DNA from: Rhodopirellula sp.
Lineage (GTDB): Bacteria > Planctomycetota > Planctomycetia > Pirellulales > Pirellulaceae
Assembly (NCBI GenBank): GCA_024644085.1
Contig: JAHELS010000029.1
Location: 1-43,734 of the forward strand
Direction of reading: 5' to 3'
DNA: 43,734 nucleotides
The notes under the pieces were generated by a model that did not search any database, was not told where the DNA came from, and was given only the letters and a program-made list of their open reading frames with translations. Positions 17,515 through 26,898 of the stretch are shown here, in pieces. Both the position numbers and the translations under genes were made by a program. Within the stretch, counting starts at the first letter, position 1, and each line of letters begins with the position of its first letter.

Positions 17515-19029
17515 ATGAACAAGATGTATTGGATCATGACCGGCTCGCTCGTTGCGCTGGCGGCGATGTTCGTGATGCTCAGCCGCAGCGGCGACATGGC
17601 TGCCAACGATGACGGTGATACCGAAGGCATCATGCTGTTCTGTGCCGCCAGCAATCGTGGTGTGATGGAAGACATCCGGGCGGCATACACGGAAGAATTC
17701 GGCCGCCGCGTCGAGATCCAATACGGTGGATCCCAGACACTCCTGTCGCAAATGGAAGTCAGCGCAACTGGCGACCTTTACCTGCCCGCGGACGACAGCT
17801 ACCTCGAGATCGCAAAGGAAAAAGGTTTGATCGCTGAGATCATCCCGATTGCCCGCATGCAGGGGGTGATCGCCGTTGCAAAGGGAAATCCGAAATCTAT
17901 CCAGACGCTCGATGACCTGATGCGGGACGACGTGCGAGCGGTACAGGCGAGCCCCGATGCGACCGCAATCGGAAAGCTAACGCGCGCCATTTTGCAAGAG
18001 ACACAGCAGTGGGCGAAACTTGACCAGGCAACAATCGCCTACCGCACCACGGTTACCGAGGCAGCCAATGATGTGCTGGTCGGGGCTGCGGATGCAGCAA
18101 TTGTCTACGACGCCGTGCTGCACACCTATCCCGACCTGACCTATGTCGAAGTACCGGAGTTGTCGGACGTGAATTCACAGATCGCCGTCGGCGTCGTGAA
18201 GTCGACGCCAAGGCCGCGATCAGCACTCCACTTCGCACGCTATGCCTCGGCACGAGACCGGGGACTGAAGCATTACCAAGAGCATGGTTTCCGCGTCAGC
18301 GGCGGCGATCTCTGGAGCAACGTTCCGGAATTGAAACTGTTCGCGGGATCGATGTTGCGGCCCGCCATTGACGATACCATCAAGGAATTCAAGCGGCGAG
18401 AGGGAGTACAGGTCGTCACGATGTACAACGGTTGCGGGATCCTGGTCGCGCAGATGAAGGCGGGCCAAGTGCCGGATGCGTATTTCGCATGCGACACGGA
18501 ATTCATGGATCAGGTCCCCGATCTCTTTCCCGAATCGACCGATGTGTCGCAGAACGAATTGGTCATTCTCGTCGAGAAAGGCAATCCGCATAACATTGCG
18601 TCGCTGCGAGATCTGGCAAAAGAAGGACTGCAAGTCGGGATTGGCCACGAAAAACAATGTGCGATGGGTTGGCTGACGCAAAATACGTTTCGCGAAGGCG
18701 GCGTTCAAAAGGAAGTCATGCAAAACGTCACGGTGCAAACACCCACCGGTGATATGCTCGTGAATCAACTTCGCACCGGATCTCTCGATGCGGCGGTCGC
18801 GTACCTGAGCAATGCGGCGGGATCGGGCGATGTGCTCGATGCGATTCGGATCCAGGGCATTCAATGCAGCATTGCGACGCAGCCATACGCGATTCGCCCC
18901 GATTCGCCGAACGCGCAAACGGCAAGCCGCCTGTTCAAGCAAATCTGTTCGGTCGAATCCAGGGAAGCTTTTGCTGCGGAAGGATTCGGCTGGAAAGTCC
19001 CATCCGACGCTGATGGCGAGAATGACTGA
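17515..19029 (+). CDS. Tandem-domain ModA-like solute-binding protein
   Basis: 504 aa with an N-terminal membrane anchor/signal (about 4-22). Two successive ModA/SBP_bac_11 domains: about 39-255 and 273-495. Domain 1 has the classical anion-binding set by my remembered alignment to E. coli ModA: S46 (for S12), S73 (for S39) and Y198 (for Y170). Domain 2 has S279 and Y430, but C307 where S39 should be, C382 beside the A125 position, and C326 in the following strand. Single-domain ModA proteins are about 230-260 aa, so this is a genuine duplication/fusion. It should deliver a ligand to the permease encoded next, whose ATG overlaps its stop by 8 nt. The ligand could be molybdate/tungstate in domain 1 and something else in domain 2. 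Confidence 0.88.
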   Translation: MNKMYWIMTGSLVALAAMFVMLSRSGDMAANDDGDTEGIMLFCAASNRGVMEDIRAAYTEEFGRRVEIQYGGSQTLLSQMEVSATGDLYLPADDSYLEIAKEKGLIAEIIPIARMQGVIAVAKGNPKSIQTLDDLMRDDVRAVQASPDATAIGKLTRAILQETQQWAKLDQATIAYRTTVTEAANDVLVGAADAAIVYDAVLHTYPDLTYVEVPELSDVNSQIAVGVVKSTPRPRSALHFARYASARDRGLKHYQEHGFRVSGGDLWSNVPELKLFAGSMLRPAIDDTIKEFKRREGVQVVTMYNGCGILVAQMKAGQVPDAYFACDTEFMDQVPDLFPESTDVSQNELVILVEKGNPHNIASLRDLAKEGLQVGIGHEKQCAMGWLTQNTFREGGVQKEVMQNVTVQTPTGDMLVNQLRTGSLDAAVAYLSNAAGSGDVLDAIRIQGIQCSIATQPYAIRPDSPNAQTASRLFKQICSVESREAFAAEGFGWKVPSDADGEND

Positions 19030-19879
19030 GCAACCGTTGGAATCGACTTCCCAGCCGCGACCGCGGATCAAGCGGCATCGTTCTGACGTGCCTTTCTTTC
19101 TCGTCATGAGCGGATTGTCGTCATGCTTCATCCTGTTGATTGTGCTGTTGATTGCGGCCGACTTGAGATTCACCTCCCTGGGCGAATTTAAGGCAGCGCT
19201 CGCAAAACCCGAAATCCAGTCTGCCTTTCGATTGACAATGCTCTCGTGCACGGTTGCGGCAATCCTTTCGATCTGGGTCGCGACGCCGCTGGGCTACTTG
19301 TTGTCACGTTACCGGTTTCCAGGCCGAACGGTGATCGACACGATCGTTGATATTCCGATCGTACTACCCCCGCTGGTGCTTGGACTCAGCCTGTTGATTC
19401 TTTTCCATCTGTCCATCGGCGAGTGGAAACTGGAATCGTGGCTGAGAGATTCAGTTGGTTTTCCGGTCACGTATCGATGGCCGGCTGTTGTGCTCGCCCA
19501 GTTCAGCGTCGCTTGCGCCTTTGCCGTCCGCACCATGCGCGTCACGTTTGACCAAATCGATCCGCGTGCCGAAGATGTCGCGAGAACGCTGGGTTGCACC
19601 CGCGGCCAGGCCTTCATGCAAATTGCGCTTCCCCAGGCATGGCGTGGCATGATTGCCGCAACCACGATCGCATGGGCCCGTGCACTTGGAGAATTCGGTC
19701 CGATCCTGGTCTTCGCCGGCGCAACGCGGATGCGTACCGAAGTTCTATCGACGACCGTGTTTCTCGAACTGAGTATCGGCCAGCTCAATTCGGCTGTTGC
19801 CGTATCGCTGTTGATGGTGGTGATGGCCGTCTTCGTGCTCGTTTTCCTGCGCATCCTCGGCACGGGGCTGACGTCATGA
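19022..19879 (+). CDS. ModB-like ABC transporter permease
   Basis: 285 aa starting at ATG 19022, inside the end of the binding-protein gene (8-nt overlap, translational coupling); an ATG at 19013 is also possible. About six membrane segments. The cytosolic EAA loop reads EDVARTLGCTRGQAFMQIAL, the coupling helix of binding-protein-dependent permeases, followed by ARALGEFGPILVFAGATRMR, typical of ModB/CysT-type oxyanion permeases. It forms the membrane channel for the transporter. Its stop overlaps the next ATG as ATGA. No in-frame ATPase fusion. Confidence 0.9.
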   Translation: MTEQPLESTSQPRPRIKRHRSDVPFFLVMSGLSSCFILLIVLLIAADLRFTSLGEFKAALAKPEIQSAFRLTMLSCTVAAILSIWVATPLGYLLSRYRFPGRTVIDTIVDIPIVLPPLVLGLSLLILFHLSIGEWKLESWLRDSVGFPVTYRWPAVVLAQFSVACAFAVRTMRVTFDQIDPRAEDVARTLGCTRGQAFMQIALPQAWRGMIAATTIAWARALGEFGPILVFAGATRMRTEVLSTTVFLELSIGQLNSAVAVSLLMVVMAVFVLVFLRILGTGLTS

Positions 19880-20529
19880 TCGAATTACGTGATGTCGGTC
19901 TGCATGCCGGGGAGTTCGTGCTGTCAGACATTTCTTTCAAGGTCGATACCGGTCAGTACGCCGTTTTAATGGGCCGCACCGGCCGCGGCAAAACAACCAT
20001 CCTCGAGTCGATCTGTGGTCTGCGAAAAATCGATCGCGGCCAGATCCTGATTCACGATGTCGATGTGACCCCTTGGTCCCCGGCCGATCGCGAAATTGGA
20101 TACGTGCCCCAAGATCTGGTGCTATTCCCAAACCTGACCGTCGCCGAGCACCTGAAGTTTGCGCTGCGATTGCGGGGTCAATCGAAACCGCAGATGGCTG
20201 GACGTGTGCAAGAGTTATCGGAGGTTCTTGGAATATCACACCTGCTCGGGCGAACCGTCGACGGACTCAGCGGAGGTGAATCGCAACGCGTTGCGCTCGG
20301 CCGGGCTTTGTCGTTCCGCCCGTCGGTGCTGTTGTTAGACGAGCCACTGAGCGCGCTCGACGCGGCAACGCGACTGGAAATGCAATCACTCTTGCGTACC
20401 GTCAAGGAAACGACCGGCGTCACAACGCTTCATGTGACTCACAGCGTCGACGAGGCAACGGCGTTGGCCGACCGACGTATTCAACTCGGTGAGGGCAAAA
20501 TCACACAGCCGGGTGAATCCGACGCGTGA
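19876..20529 (+). CDS. ABC transporter ATP-binding protein, short ModC-like
   Basis: 217 aa from the ATG that overlaps the permease stop (ATGA at 19876). Walker A GRTGRGKTT (33-41), Q-loop YVPQD (Q79), signature LSGGE (131-135), Walker B VLLLDEP (151-157) and a switch His in HVTHSVDEA are all present. Classical ModC carries a C-terminal molybdate-binding TOBE/MOP domain and is about 350 aa; this protein stops right after the ATPase core, so no anion sensor domain is present. It energises the permease encoded upstream. Last gene of the operon. Confidence 0.92.
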   Translation: MIELRDVGLHAGEFVLSDISFKVDTGQYAVLMGRTGRGKTTILESICGLRKIDRGQILIHDVDVTPWSPADREIGYVPQDLVLFPNLTVAEHLKFALRLRGQSKPQMAGRVQELSEVLGISHLLGRTVDGLSGGESQRVALGRALSFRPSVLLLDEPLSALDAATRLEMQSLLRTVKETTGVTTLHVTHSVDEATALADRRIQLGEGKITQPGESDA

Positions 20530-20666
20530 ATCCGTATCCAAAGTCAGCCAGAAAGGCTACCGCGATCGTCGAAGCCGTGACGCGAGGTTGTCCTTGATCG
20601 GTTGGTGGTGGCAGCCGCCATCGTGTTCTCGGCGGAACTAACCGCAACCCTGATCGCGCCGAGGGG

Positions 20667-22127
20667 CTAAGCGTCCGCCGGATCATTTGCTGGCTCGGCA
20701 TCGGCCCCTTGCGTTTCGGCTGTCGCGTCATCACCCTGCTCGGCGTTGGCTGGTTCAGTGTCGGCTGGCTGGGTGTCGGCTGTTTCCGCGTTCGGTTGTT
20801 CGGGCTCTGGACTCTCCTTTTCACCCGAACTGGCCGGCTCACCTTCGGGCTCGTTCGCGGGCGGCTCATTCGATTCTGTATCTTTTGCCTGATCTTTGTC
20901 GTTTGCTTTTGCCTTCTCGGCTTCCGCTTTCGTTTTTTCTTCGGCCGCCTTCTTCTTGTCCAACTCTTTCTTCTCAGCCTCTTCGCGTTGCTTCAATTCC
21001 TTTTCCTGTTCGGCTTTTTCCTTCTGGGCCCGTTCTTCCTCAGCCTTGGCGATAGCTTCCAGCTCTTCCTTGGTTGGGAAGATCGGGAATTCTCCCACCG
21101 CGAGGCCGCGATCAACGATCCAAATATTTCGAAATCGAACTGGATCTCCGTGATCCTGCAACCGGATCGGCAACAACAGCGGCTCCTCCGGCTTGCCCGC
21201 GCCGGTCTTGTCGGGGAGCGCCACGTTGTCGTGGATCTTCACCCCGTTAATCCATGACGTGATGTGGGCATCACGGAGCTTGGTTCCATCCGCGGTCCAT
21301 CGCGGCGCGGTGAACTGGACGTCGTATGTTTGCCACACCAACGGCGGCAAACACATGTTCAAGTCGGGAGCACGGAAACGATACAGCGCCCCTAACCCGT
21401 TGTACAACGGATCGAGTGCAAACGAATCGAGTACCTGGCATTCGTAACGACTCTGCAAGTAAAGTCCGCTGTTTCCGCGTTGCTGCCCATCAGCCTCGGG
21501 CATGTAAGGCAAGCGGAATTCAACGTGCAGATTAAAGTCCTGGAACATCGGCTTGATGTCCGCGCCTTCCACCAACAACCCCTCGCTCGTCATCTGTGCG
21601 TTGACGAAATGGTCGATGTTTGTGCCGTCGAACAAAACGGATGAGTCTTTTGGAGGTCGCGCGTGAAGGGTCGGGCTCGATCTTTGGATCCGTTCCAGGC
21701 GGCCCACCTTGTTGCCTTCTCGATCCAGCAACATGCAAGCATCTTTCTCGACGAAGATCGCCCACGGTCCGCCCGAGAGCACAACGAAATCGTCACTGCG
21801 TCGGCCAATCATCCGGATCGGTTCGGGATGATGGTTATCTTGACCGGGCAGTCCGCCGAAAAATGAAAGTGCGTCAAATTCATTATGGCCGATGGCACGA
21901 ATCTGAAGCCCCAGCAGTTCTGGTTCTCCTTCGCCTGCGGTGATCTCGCCGAAGAATTCACCCATCAGGTTATAGTTCGGATCTTGTTCAGGCGGCTCGG
22001 TGTAGGCGGGCCCCTTGCCGTTGATTCGATCGCCGCTGGTGTGGACCGCAGGTTGCTCCTGGGCGATCAGTTCCATTCCCGACGCTACGACGAAGACCGC
22101 AATCAAAAGGGAAACAAGGCGAGACAT
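20667..22127 (-). CDS. Secreted DUF1080 protein with coiled-coil and acidic tail
   Basis: 486 aa. Signal peptide about 1-22 (VSLLIAVFVVASGMELIAQ). Residues about 40-165 form a first module with GEFFGEITAGEGEPELLGLQ. About 168-342 is a DUF1080 (3-keto-disaccharide hydrolase-like, concanavalin fold) domain: SVLFDGTNIDHFV, GNSGLYLQSRYECQVLDSF, SWINGVKIHDN, VRFRNIWI. About 350-415 is a K/E-rich helix, strongly coiled-coil (AEEERAQKEKAEQEKELKQR). The last 65 residues are an Asp/Glu/Pro/Ala repeat tail with TQPADTEPANAE. Family members are widespread secreted proteins in Planctomycetes, linked to glycan breakdown. The extended tail is unusual and may mediate surface attachment or multimerisation. 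Convergent with the ABC operon. Confidence 0.88.
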   Translation of the reverse strand: MSRLVSLLIAVFVVASGMELIAQEQPAVHTSGDRINGKGPAYTEPPEQDPNYNLMGEFFGEITAGEGEPELLGLQIRAIGHNEFDALSFFGGLPGQDNHHPEPIRMIGRRSDDFVVLSGGPWAIFVEKDACMLLDREGNKVGRLERIQRSSPTLHARPPKDSSVLFDGTNIDHFVNAQMTSEGLLVEGADIKPMFQDFNLHVEFRLPYMPEADGQQRGNSGLYLQSRYECQVLDSFALDPLYNGLGALYRFRAPDLNMCLPPLVWQTYDVQFTAPRWTADGTKLRDAHITSWINGVKIHDNVALPDKTGAGKPEEPLLLPIRLQDHGDPVRFRNIWIVDRGLAVGEFPIFPTKEELEAIAKAEEERAQKEKAEQEKELKQREEAEKKELDKKKAAEEKTKAEAEKAKANDKDQAKDTESNEPPANEPEGEPASSGEKESPEPEQPNAETADTQPADTEPANAEQGDDATAETQGADAEPANDPADA

Positions 22128-22288
22128 TTTTCTTATGATTCCGAGGTGGTTTGAACGGGTTTCACGAGATTCACACTTTAATTCACTCTGCCCGGAATGC
22201 CACCTCCGGAGCCGCGCTCGCGGGCACCCGCTATGATAATCGCGTCGGTCAAACCTGTTCCGCCTCCTAAAAGACCACGACCAAGCTA

Positions 22289-23851
22289 ATGCGCTCCATT
22301 TGCACTCTTCCGATTCTATTCTTGTTGTGTTCGCCGATGCACGCCTCCGATGAGCGACCCAACATCGTATTCATCTTTACTGACGATCATTGCGAGCAGG
22401 CACTTAGCGCCTACGATCCGACGCGGATCGCCACGCCAAATCTGGATCGCATCGCGAGCGAGGGAATGCGATTCAATCGGTGCTACGTGACCAATTCGAT
22501 CTGTGGACCCAGCCGAGCGGTGATTCAAACCGGCAAGTACAGCCATCTGAACGGGTTCACTCGCAATGGCAATAGGTTCAATGGCGACCAGCAAACGTTT
22601 CCGAAACTCTTGCAGGCCGCGGGATACCAGACGGCGGTCGTCGGCAAGTGGCACCTCGCTTCAACTCCGCAGGGTTACGATTATTACGACGTACTAAAGG
22701 GCCAAGGTCCCTACTACAACCCGCCGATGCTGACCGCCGGCGGCGATGGCAAGCCGGTGACGCGACCAAATACCGGATACACCACCGATATCATCACCGA
22801 CAAGACGCTTGCGTGGTTGAAACAGCAGCGCGATCCCGACAAACCATTCATGGTGATGTATCAACACAAGGCGCCCCACCGCAATTGGATGCCGGGTCCA
22901 AAGTACCTGACCTGGTTGGATGATGTCACGATTCCCGAGCCGGAAACTTTATGGGACGACTATTCGGGGCGCACGCAATCGGCATCCCGCCAATCGATGA
23001 CAATCCGGAATCATCTCAATCCTCGAGACCTGAAGCTCGAAGGATATGGCACGATGAATGAAGATCAGAAAAAAGTCTGGGAGGCCGCCTACGGACCCAA
23101 GAACGAGGCCTACCTCAAGGCGCGCCCCAACATGAGCGAGACCGACATCGTCAAATGGAAGTACCAGCGGTACGTAAAGGATTACCTGCGGTGCGTTAAA
23201 AGTGTGGATGATGGCGTCGGTCGCGTGCTCGATTATCTCGACGAAGCCGGGTTGTCCGATAACACCGTCGTCATCTATTCGTCGGACCAGGGATGGTACC
23301 TCGGCGAACACGGCTGGTTTGACAAACGATGGATGTACGAGGAGTCGCTGAAAACACCGCTCCTGGTTCGATGGCCCGGGACAGTGGCCGCTGAAACGAC
23401 CAACAACGCGATCGTTTCGAACCTCGACTTTGCCCAAACTTTTCTGGATATAGCCGGCGTGGATATTCCGGACGACATGCAAGGCGAAAGCCTCGTCCCC
23501 TTACTGGAAGGAAAAAAGCCCCAAGATTGGCGACAAGCTTTCTATTACCACTACTATGAGAATCCGGGTGGGCACAACGTTGCGCGGCACTACGGTGTGA
23601 CCAACGGCAACTTTAAACTCATCCATTTCTATGCGCTCGAAGGCAAGAAGATCGACGATTGGGAGTTGTTCGACTTAAACAATGACCCCAACGAACTCAC
23701 CAGCGTGTACGGCGATTCGCAGTACGCCGACGTCCAGGCTCGCATGCACAAGCAACTTGATCGGCTGCGCAAGCATTACGAGGTACCGCCGGATGAAAAC
23801 CCCGGACGCGCGGTACGGGGAAAGAAGAACCAGCAACGCCGGGCCGGCTAA
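22289..23851 (+). CDS. Secreted type I sulfatase
   Basis: 520 aa with signal peptide (about 1-19, ending MHAS). The sulfatase signature [11 protein letters not shown] starts at C72, the residue converted to formylglycine. Metal-binding DD is at 32-33 (FIFTDDH), GKWHLAS at 119-125 supplies K120 and H122, KAPHRNW provides a further Lys/His, and [12 protein letters not shown] the second Asp. All catalytic elements are intact. It would hydrolyse sulfate esters of polysaccharides in the periplasm or outside. The C-terminus is basic ([10 protein letters not shown]). It is divergent from the DUF1080 gene over 161 nt and overlaps the convergent anti-sigma-like gene by 4 nt. No maturation enzyme is nearby. 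Confidence 0.94.
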   Translation: MRSICTLPILFLLCSPMHASDERPNIVFIFTDDHCEQALSAYDPTRIATPNLDRIASEGMRFNRCYVTNSICGPSRAVIQTGKYSHLNGFTRNGNRFNGDQQTFPKLLQAAGYQTAVVGKWHLASTPQGYDYYDVLKGQGPYYNPPMLTAGGDGKPVTRPNTGYTTDIITDKTLAWLKQQRDPDKPFMVMYQHKAPHRNWMPGPKYLTWLDDVTIPEPETLWDDYSGRTQSASRQSMTIRNHLNPRDLKLEGYGTMNEDQKKVWEAAYGPKNEAYLKARPNMSETDIVKWKYQRYVKDYLRCVKSVDDGVGRVLDYLDEAGLSDNTVVIYSSDQGWYLGEHGWFDKRWMYEESLKTPLLVRWPGTVAAETTNNAIVSNLDFAQTFLDIAGVDIPDDMQGESLVPLLEGKKPQDWRQAFYYHYYENPGGHNVARHYGVTNGNFKLIHFYALEGKKIDDWELFDLNNDPNELTSVYGDSQYADVQARMHKQLDRLRKHYEVPPDENPGRAVRGKKNQQRRAG

Positions 23852-25959
23852 CGGTTCCCAGGATTGGCGTTGCCGTTCGCGGCAGCGTTGGGACGGGCCC
23901 GATCGATCGCCGCTGCGGCCGCCGGCAAACCCGCGCGTTGCCGATAGACGTTGATCGCTCGCTGCAAAGTTTGTCCCGACCATGACGGATCGAATGGCGG
24001 CGGATTGGTAACGTACTTTCGCAGCATGAAGTCGGCCAGCGCGCGACCGGCGTAATCTCGTGATGCCAGTCCGTGTGCCATCTGGTCCAGTTCCGCAGTG
24101 GTCGGCCGTCGTCCGGATCGCACCAACAAGAACCAGGCTCGGATCTGGGCGACGCGCTGCGCGTTTGCCACGGATCGCTCAATTGTCTTCCATGTCTGCT
24201 TGTAGCGAGGGTCGCTCTCGGAAAGATCTGCGAGTCGTTGGAGCGCCGCCAAGCGTACGATCGGAACCCGGCTCGAAGCCAGCCGGAACAGATTGGGTCC
24301 GGCCATTGCTACTTGCCAATGAGCCAACTTGCTGAGCGCTTCGGCTTCATCACGGCTAAGACGATTCGAGGCTGCAAGCGCAGCGATCTTTCGATTCAAG
24401 CTCAAATTCAAATCGTCCGTATCGGCGATCTGTGCCAGAATCATCCTTTCGGTTGCTGACGATTCCGCCGGCCTGGTCGTCCACCGCGGCAACCGCTTCG
24501 GGCCGCGAATCTCCTCGATGGTCCGGTCACTTGCGATACGCACCGATTTTTCCTTGACCGGTGTGTCGTTCACGTCGACCTCGCCCTCGTCAATCTGTAT
24601 TTGCATGCCGGTGGCGTCACGCTGCACAACCGCCGATGCCTTGCTCTGCCACCGAAGCATTGCCACTGGCTTGTTGGCGATACGCACCTGTACGATCGTT
24701 CCTTCGGCGAGGCCTACCAAAGCGACCGCGCCGTACATCAAGTCAACCTCTGCCGAGACCCCGGATTTACCCTGGTTGACGCGCAGCGCCGTGTCGCTGG
24801 CAACCACAATCCGCCCACCACCGGGAAGTTCACCCTCGGCCCGGGAAAACGGAAGTGTATGCAGCGCGGTGATCGACGATTGAGATGCACCGGTGCTCGA
24901 AGGGACCCCTTCTTGAATCCGTCTCCACTTCGTTCTCGGGCGCGAGCCTTCTTGATCCAAAACGCTGCGCTGCGCAAACAAACCGGTGACATTGGTCCAT
25001 CGGATTTCGGACGCTGGGTCATCCGCAATGCGCACCGGATCGGGATCGCGCAGCGGATCGACATCCGGAGGCGGCATTGGCATCCGATCAACCGCGACGT
25101 TCTGCGGAGGAGCCGGATCGAGATTCTCGCGGCCCGGGTCGCCCGAGGAGGCGACGGCCGTATCGGGCTGCCGAACGTCATCTTGCGGTGTATCGGGTGG
25201 CGGGATTTTTGGCGACACGATCCCACCATCGGCGCTCGGTAGCGTATCGGACTCGACGATCGCATCGTCCGGATCTGGCATCGGCCGCGGATCGGGGTCC
25301 GGCACAAGCACTTCGCCGGGCGGGCCATCCGGCGATTGAGGCGGTCTTTCCACGACCGAATTCGGGTCGGGGCCTTGGCTGCGACTTTCCATCAAGACAA
25401 TGGCAAGAGCGATCGTCGCCGCAATCGCGAGAATTGCCGCGACGCCGCGCGCTATCGTTCGATTGCGACTCGGTTTCTCTCGCGACTCATTCCCAGTGGT
25501 CGGCGTGGGTTGAATCAACGGTGCGATTTCGAGGTGCGCCGCATTTTCAGCCGATGGGCCGTCTTGATTCGGCAAGGGCAGGGGTGACTCTTCCGAATTG
25601 ATTCCGTGCGGCGCCATTGCCAGCAGCCTGCCCGATAGCGACGGCGACAATGGAGGTAACGTCCGGGTCGAAACCTCCGCCGATCGGACTGCAGCGATGA
25701 TTTCTGCCAGCACGCTGTTGTCGACCATCGCGGCATCACAAATCAACCTCGACTCTTCGCTTTCCAATCCGCCATCCACGAACGCTGCCACTTTTTCAAT
25801 CGCGATCACGCGGTTGGGGGCGGACGGCGCCGGCGATCCATTGCGTATCTCCGCCGCAACGCGGACAACGATCTCTCCCAATGGGCGCACCTCACCCGAT
25901 TCCACGAAACTCTCGTGGAGATGTCGGTGCACACAGTTCAGGATCGCTTGTCGGTTCAC
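23848..25959 (-). CDS. FecR-like transmembrane regulator, probable anti-sigma partner
   Basis: 703 aa. The N-terminal cytosolic part (1-165) contains ATG-proximal helices and a segment [20 protein letters not shown] similar to anti-sigma start regions, but no HxxxCxxC zinc motif. One membrane helix at about 170-190. A long Pro/Asp-rich linker (about 195-300) follows. A FecR-like beta domain is at about 360-470 ([52 protein letters not shown]). The C-terminal 490-690 is helical, repeat-like. The gene lies 68 nt after an ECF sigma gene on the same strand, so it is most likely the sigma regulator that receives a periplasmic signal. It overlaps the convergent sulfatase gene by 4 nt. Confidence 0.78.
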   Translation of the reverse strand: MNRQAILNCVHRHLHESFVESGEVRPLGEIVVRVAAEIRNGSPAPSAPNRVIAIEKVAAFVDGGLESEESRLICDAAMVDNSVLAEIIAAVRSAEVSTRTLPPLSPSLSGRLLAMAPHGINSEESPLPLPNQDGPSAENAAHLEIAPLIQPTPTTGNESREKPSRNRTIARGVAAILAIAATIALAIVLMESRSQGPDPNSVVERPPQSPDGPPGEVLVPDPDPRPMPDPDDAIVESDTLPSADGGIVSPKIPPPDTPQDDVRQPDTAVASSGDPGRENLDPAPPQNVAVDRMPMPPPDVDPLRDPDPVRIADDPASEIRWTNVTGLFAQRSVLDQEGSRPRTKWRRIQEGVPSSTGASQSSITALHTLPFSRAEGELPGGGRIVVASDTALRVNQGKSGVSAEVDLMYGAVALVGLAEGTIVQVRIANKPVAMLRWQSKASAVVQRDATGMQIQIDEGEVDVNDTPVKEKSVRIASDRTIEEIRGPKRLPRWTTRPAESSATERMILAQIADTDDLNLSLNRKIAALAASNRLSRDEAEALSKLAHWQVAMAGPNLFRLASSRVPIVRLAALQRLADLSESDPRYKQTWKTIERSVANAQRVAQIRAWFLLVRSGRRPTTAELDQMAHGLASRDYAGRALADFMLRKYVTNPPPFDPSWSGQTLQRAINVYRQRAGLPAAAAAIDRARPNAAANGNANPGNR

Positions 25960-26027
25960 TTCAGTCTTTTGTAAAGCTTTTTAACGGTTTCATGGCAGAA
26001 TTCGTCCGGTTACCCATCGTCGACTTA

Positions 26028-26648
26028 CTAGTCTCCTTCCAACCAAGATCTGAGTTTTGCCTCGGCGCGTCGCAAGGTAGGACCGATCGAACCAATCGGC
26101 ATCTCGAGACGGTCGCTGATTTCTGCGTAACTTTGACCCTGCAAATGGAAGAGGGTGACAACATTCTTTTGTTTGTTTGGTAAACGCCGCAGCAACTCAT
26201 GCAGTTTTTCGTGTTGTTCTTCATCAATCAATTCGCTCACCGGATCGGTCGCTTCGCGGTCACACTTCGCGTAGGCTGAATCAAGATCACCGGGGGCGGG
26301 TGAAACCAAATGACTTCGAGCGAAGCCTCGTGTCGCGCTCCGCGTCGCAATCACAGCCACGTATGTGCCCAGTGACGATCGGCCCGCGAACGCCCGTAAC
26401 GCAGCAGCATTGTTTCCCAGTAATGCGGCAAAAACTTCGGCCGTGGCATCGTCGATCGAAGACTCGTCACGCCCGCGACCGAACGTCAATGCCACATCCG
26501 CGACGCGAGCCCTTACGAGCCGCCCGTGGTTTTCGACAAAGAACCGCCAGGCGGACGCATCACCGCGCACCAGCCGTTCGACCAACACTTGATCATCGTT
26601 GTGCGGCTCAGCGGCTACGTCAGCAGATGCGGCATCAATTCGCGGCAA
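26028..26648 (-). CDS. ECF sigma factor paired with FecR-like regulator
   Basis: 206 aa. Region 2 at about 22-110 (DASAWRFFVENHGRLVRARV, SIDDATAEVFAALLGN, SSLGTYVAVIATRSATRGFA). Region 4 at about 148-203 with LLRRLPNKQKNVVTLFHLQG, then the helix-turn-helix SYAEISDRLEMPIGSIGPTL. The gene is followed by the FecR-like gene at 25959, an arrangement usual for signal-responsive ECF sigma/anti-sigma pairs. The 250-nt region upstream (26649-26898) contains no gene and should hold its promoter. Confidence 0.92.
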   Translation of the reverse strand: MPRIDAASADVAAEPHNDDQVLVERLVRGDASAWRFFVENHGRLVRARVADVALTFGRGRDESSIDDATAEVFAALLGNNAAALRAFAGRSSLGTYVAVIATRSATRGFARSHLVSPAPGDLDSAYAKCDREATDPVSELIDEEQHEKLHELLRRLPNKQKNVVTLFHLQGQSYAEISDRLEMPIGSIGPTLRRAEAKLRSWLEGD

Positions 26649-26898
26649 AACAAAACCCGTTCCTACGAGTCATGTCGGCTTTGGAGGGATAACTTTCCGC
26701 ACAGCCATCAACCGTGACGTGTCCAAAGCAAACAAATCAGACGAGGTCCCTATCCTACACCGAGACCGCTCGCCATTGACCGCGAACCCTGCGGTTCTTC
26801 CGTTAAACAAACTCCACGGACGATTCGACACACCTCGCCCAAGTGTTAGTGGCCGAAACGCAAAGGCTTCTTACATCGCGTGGAAGTTTTTTTTGAAA
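26649..26898. other. Intergenic region upstream of ECF sigma gene
   Basis: 250 nt between the ribonuclease-like gene stop and the sigma start, both minus strand. I see no credible ORF, hairpin or repeat. A run of nine T on the plus strand lies at 26887-26895. Confidence 0.4.

Noticed and set aside
18220-19251. 343-codon minus-strand open frame
   Set aside because: Antisense to the double-ModA and permease genes, whose motifs are unmistakable; no recognisable domain on the minus strand.
19876-20529. Naming the ABC genes modA, modB and modC
   Set aside because: The ATPase lacks the TOBE/MOP domain, the binding protein is doubled and its second pocket is altered, and no molybdenum genes are near, so molybdate specificity is not supported.
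20530-20666. Terminator between the convergent ABC and DUF1080 genes
   Set aside because: Only short 5-bp pairings such as CCGCC/GGCGG are present and no T run follows.
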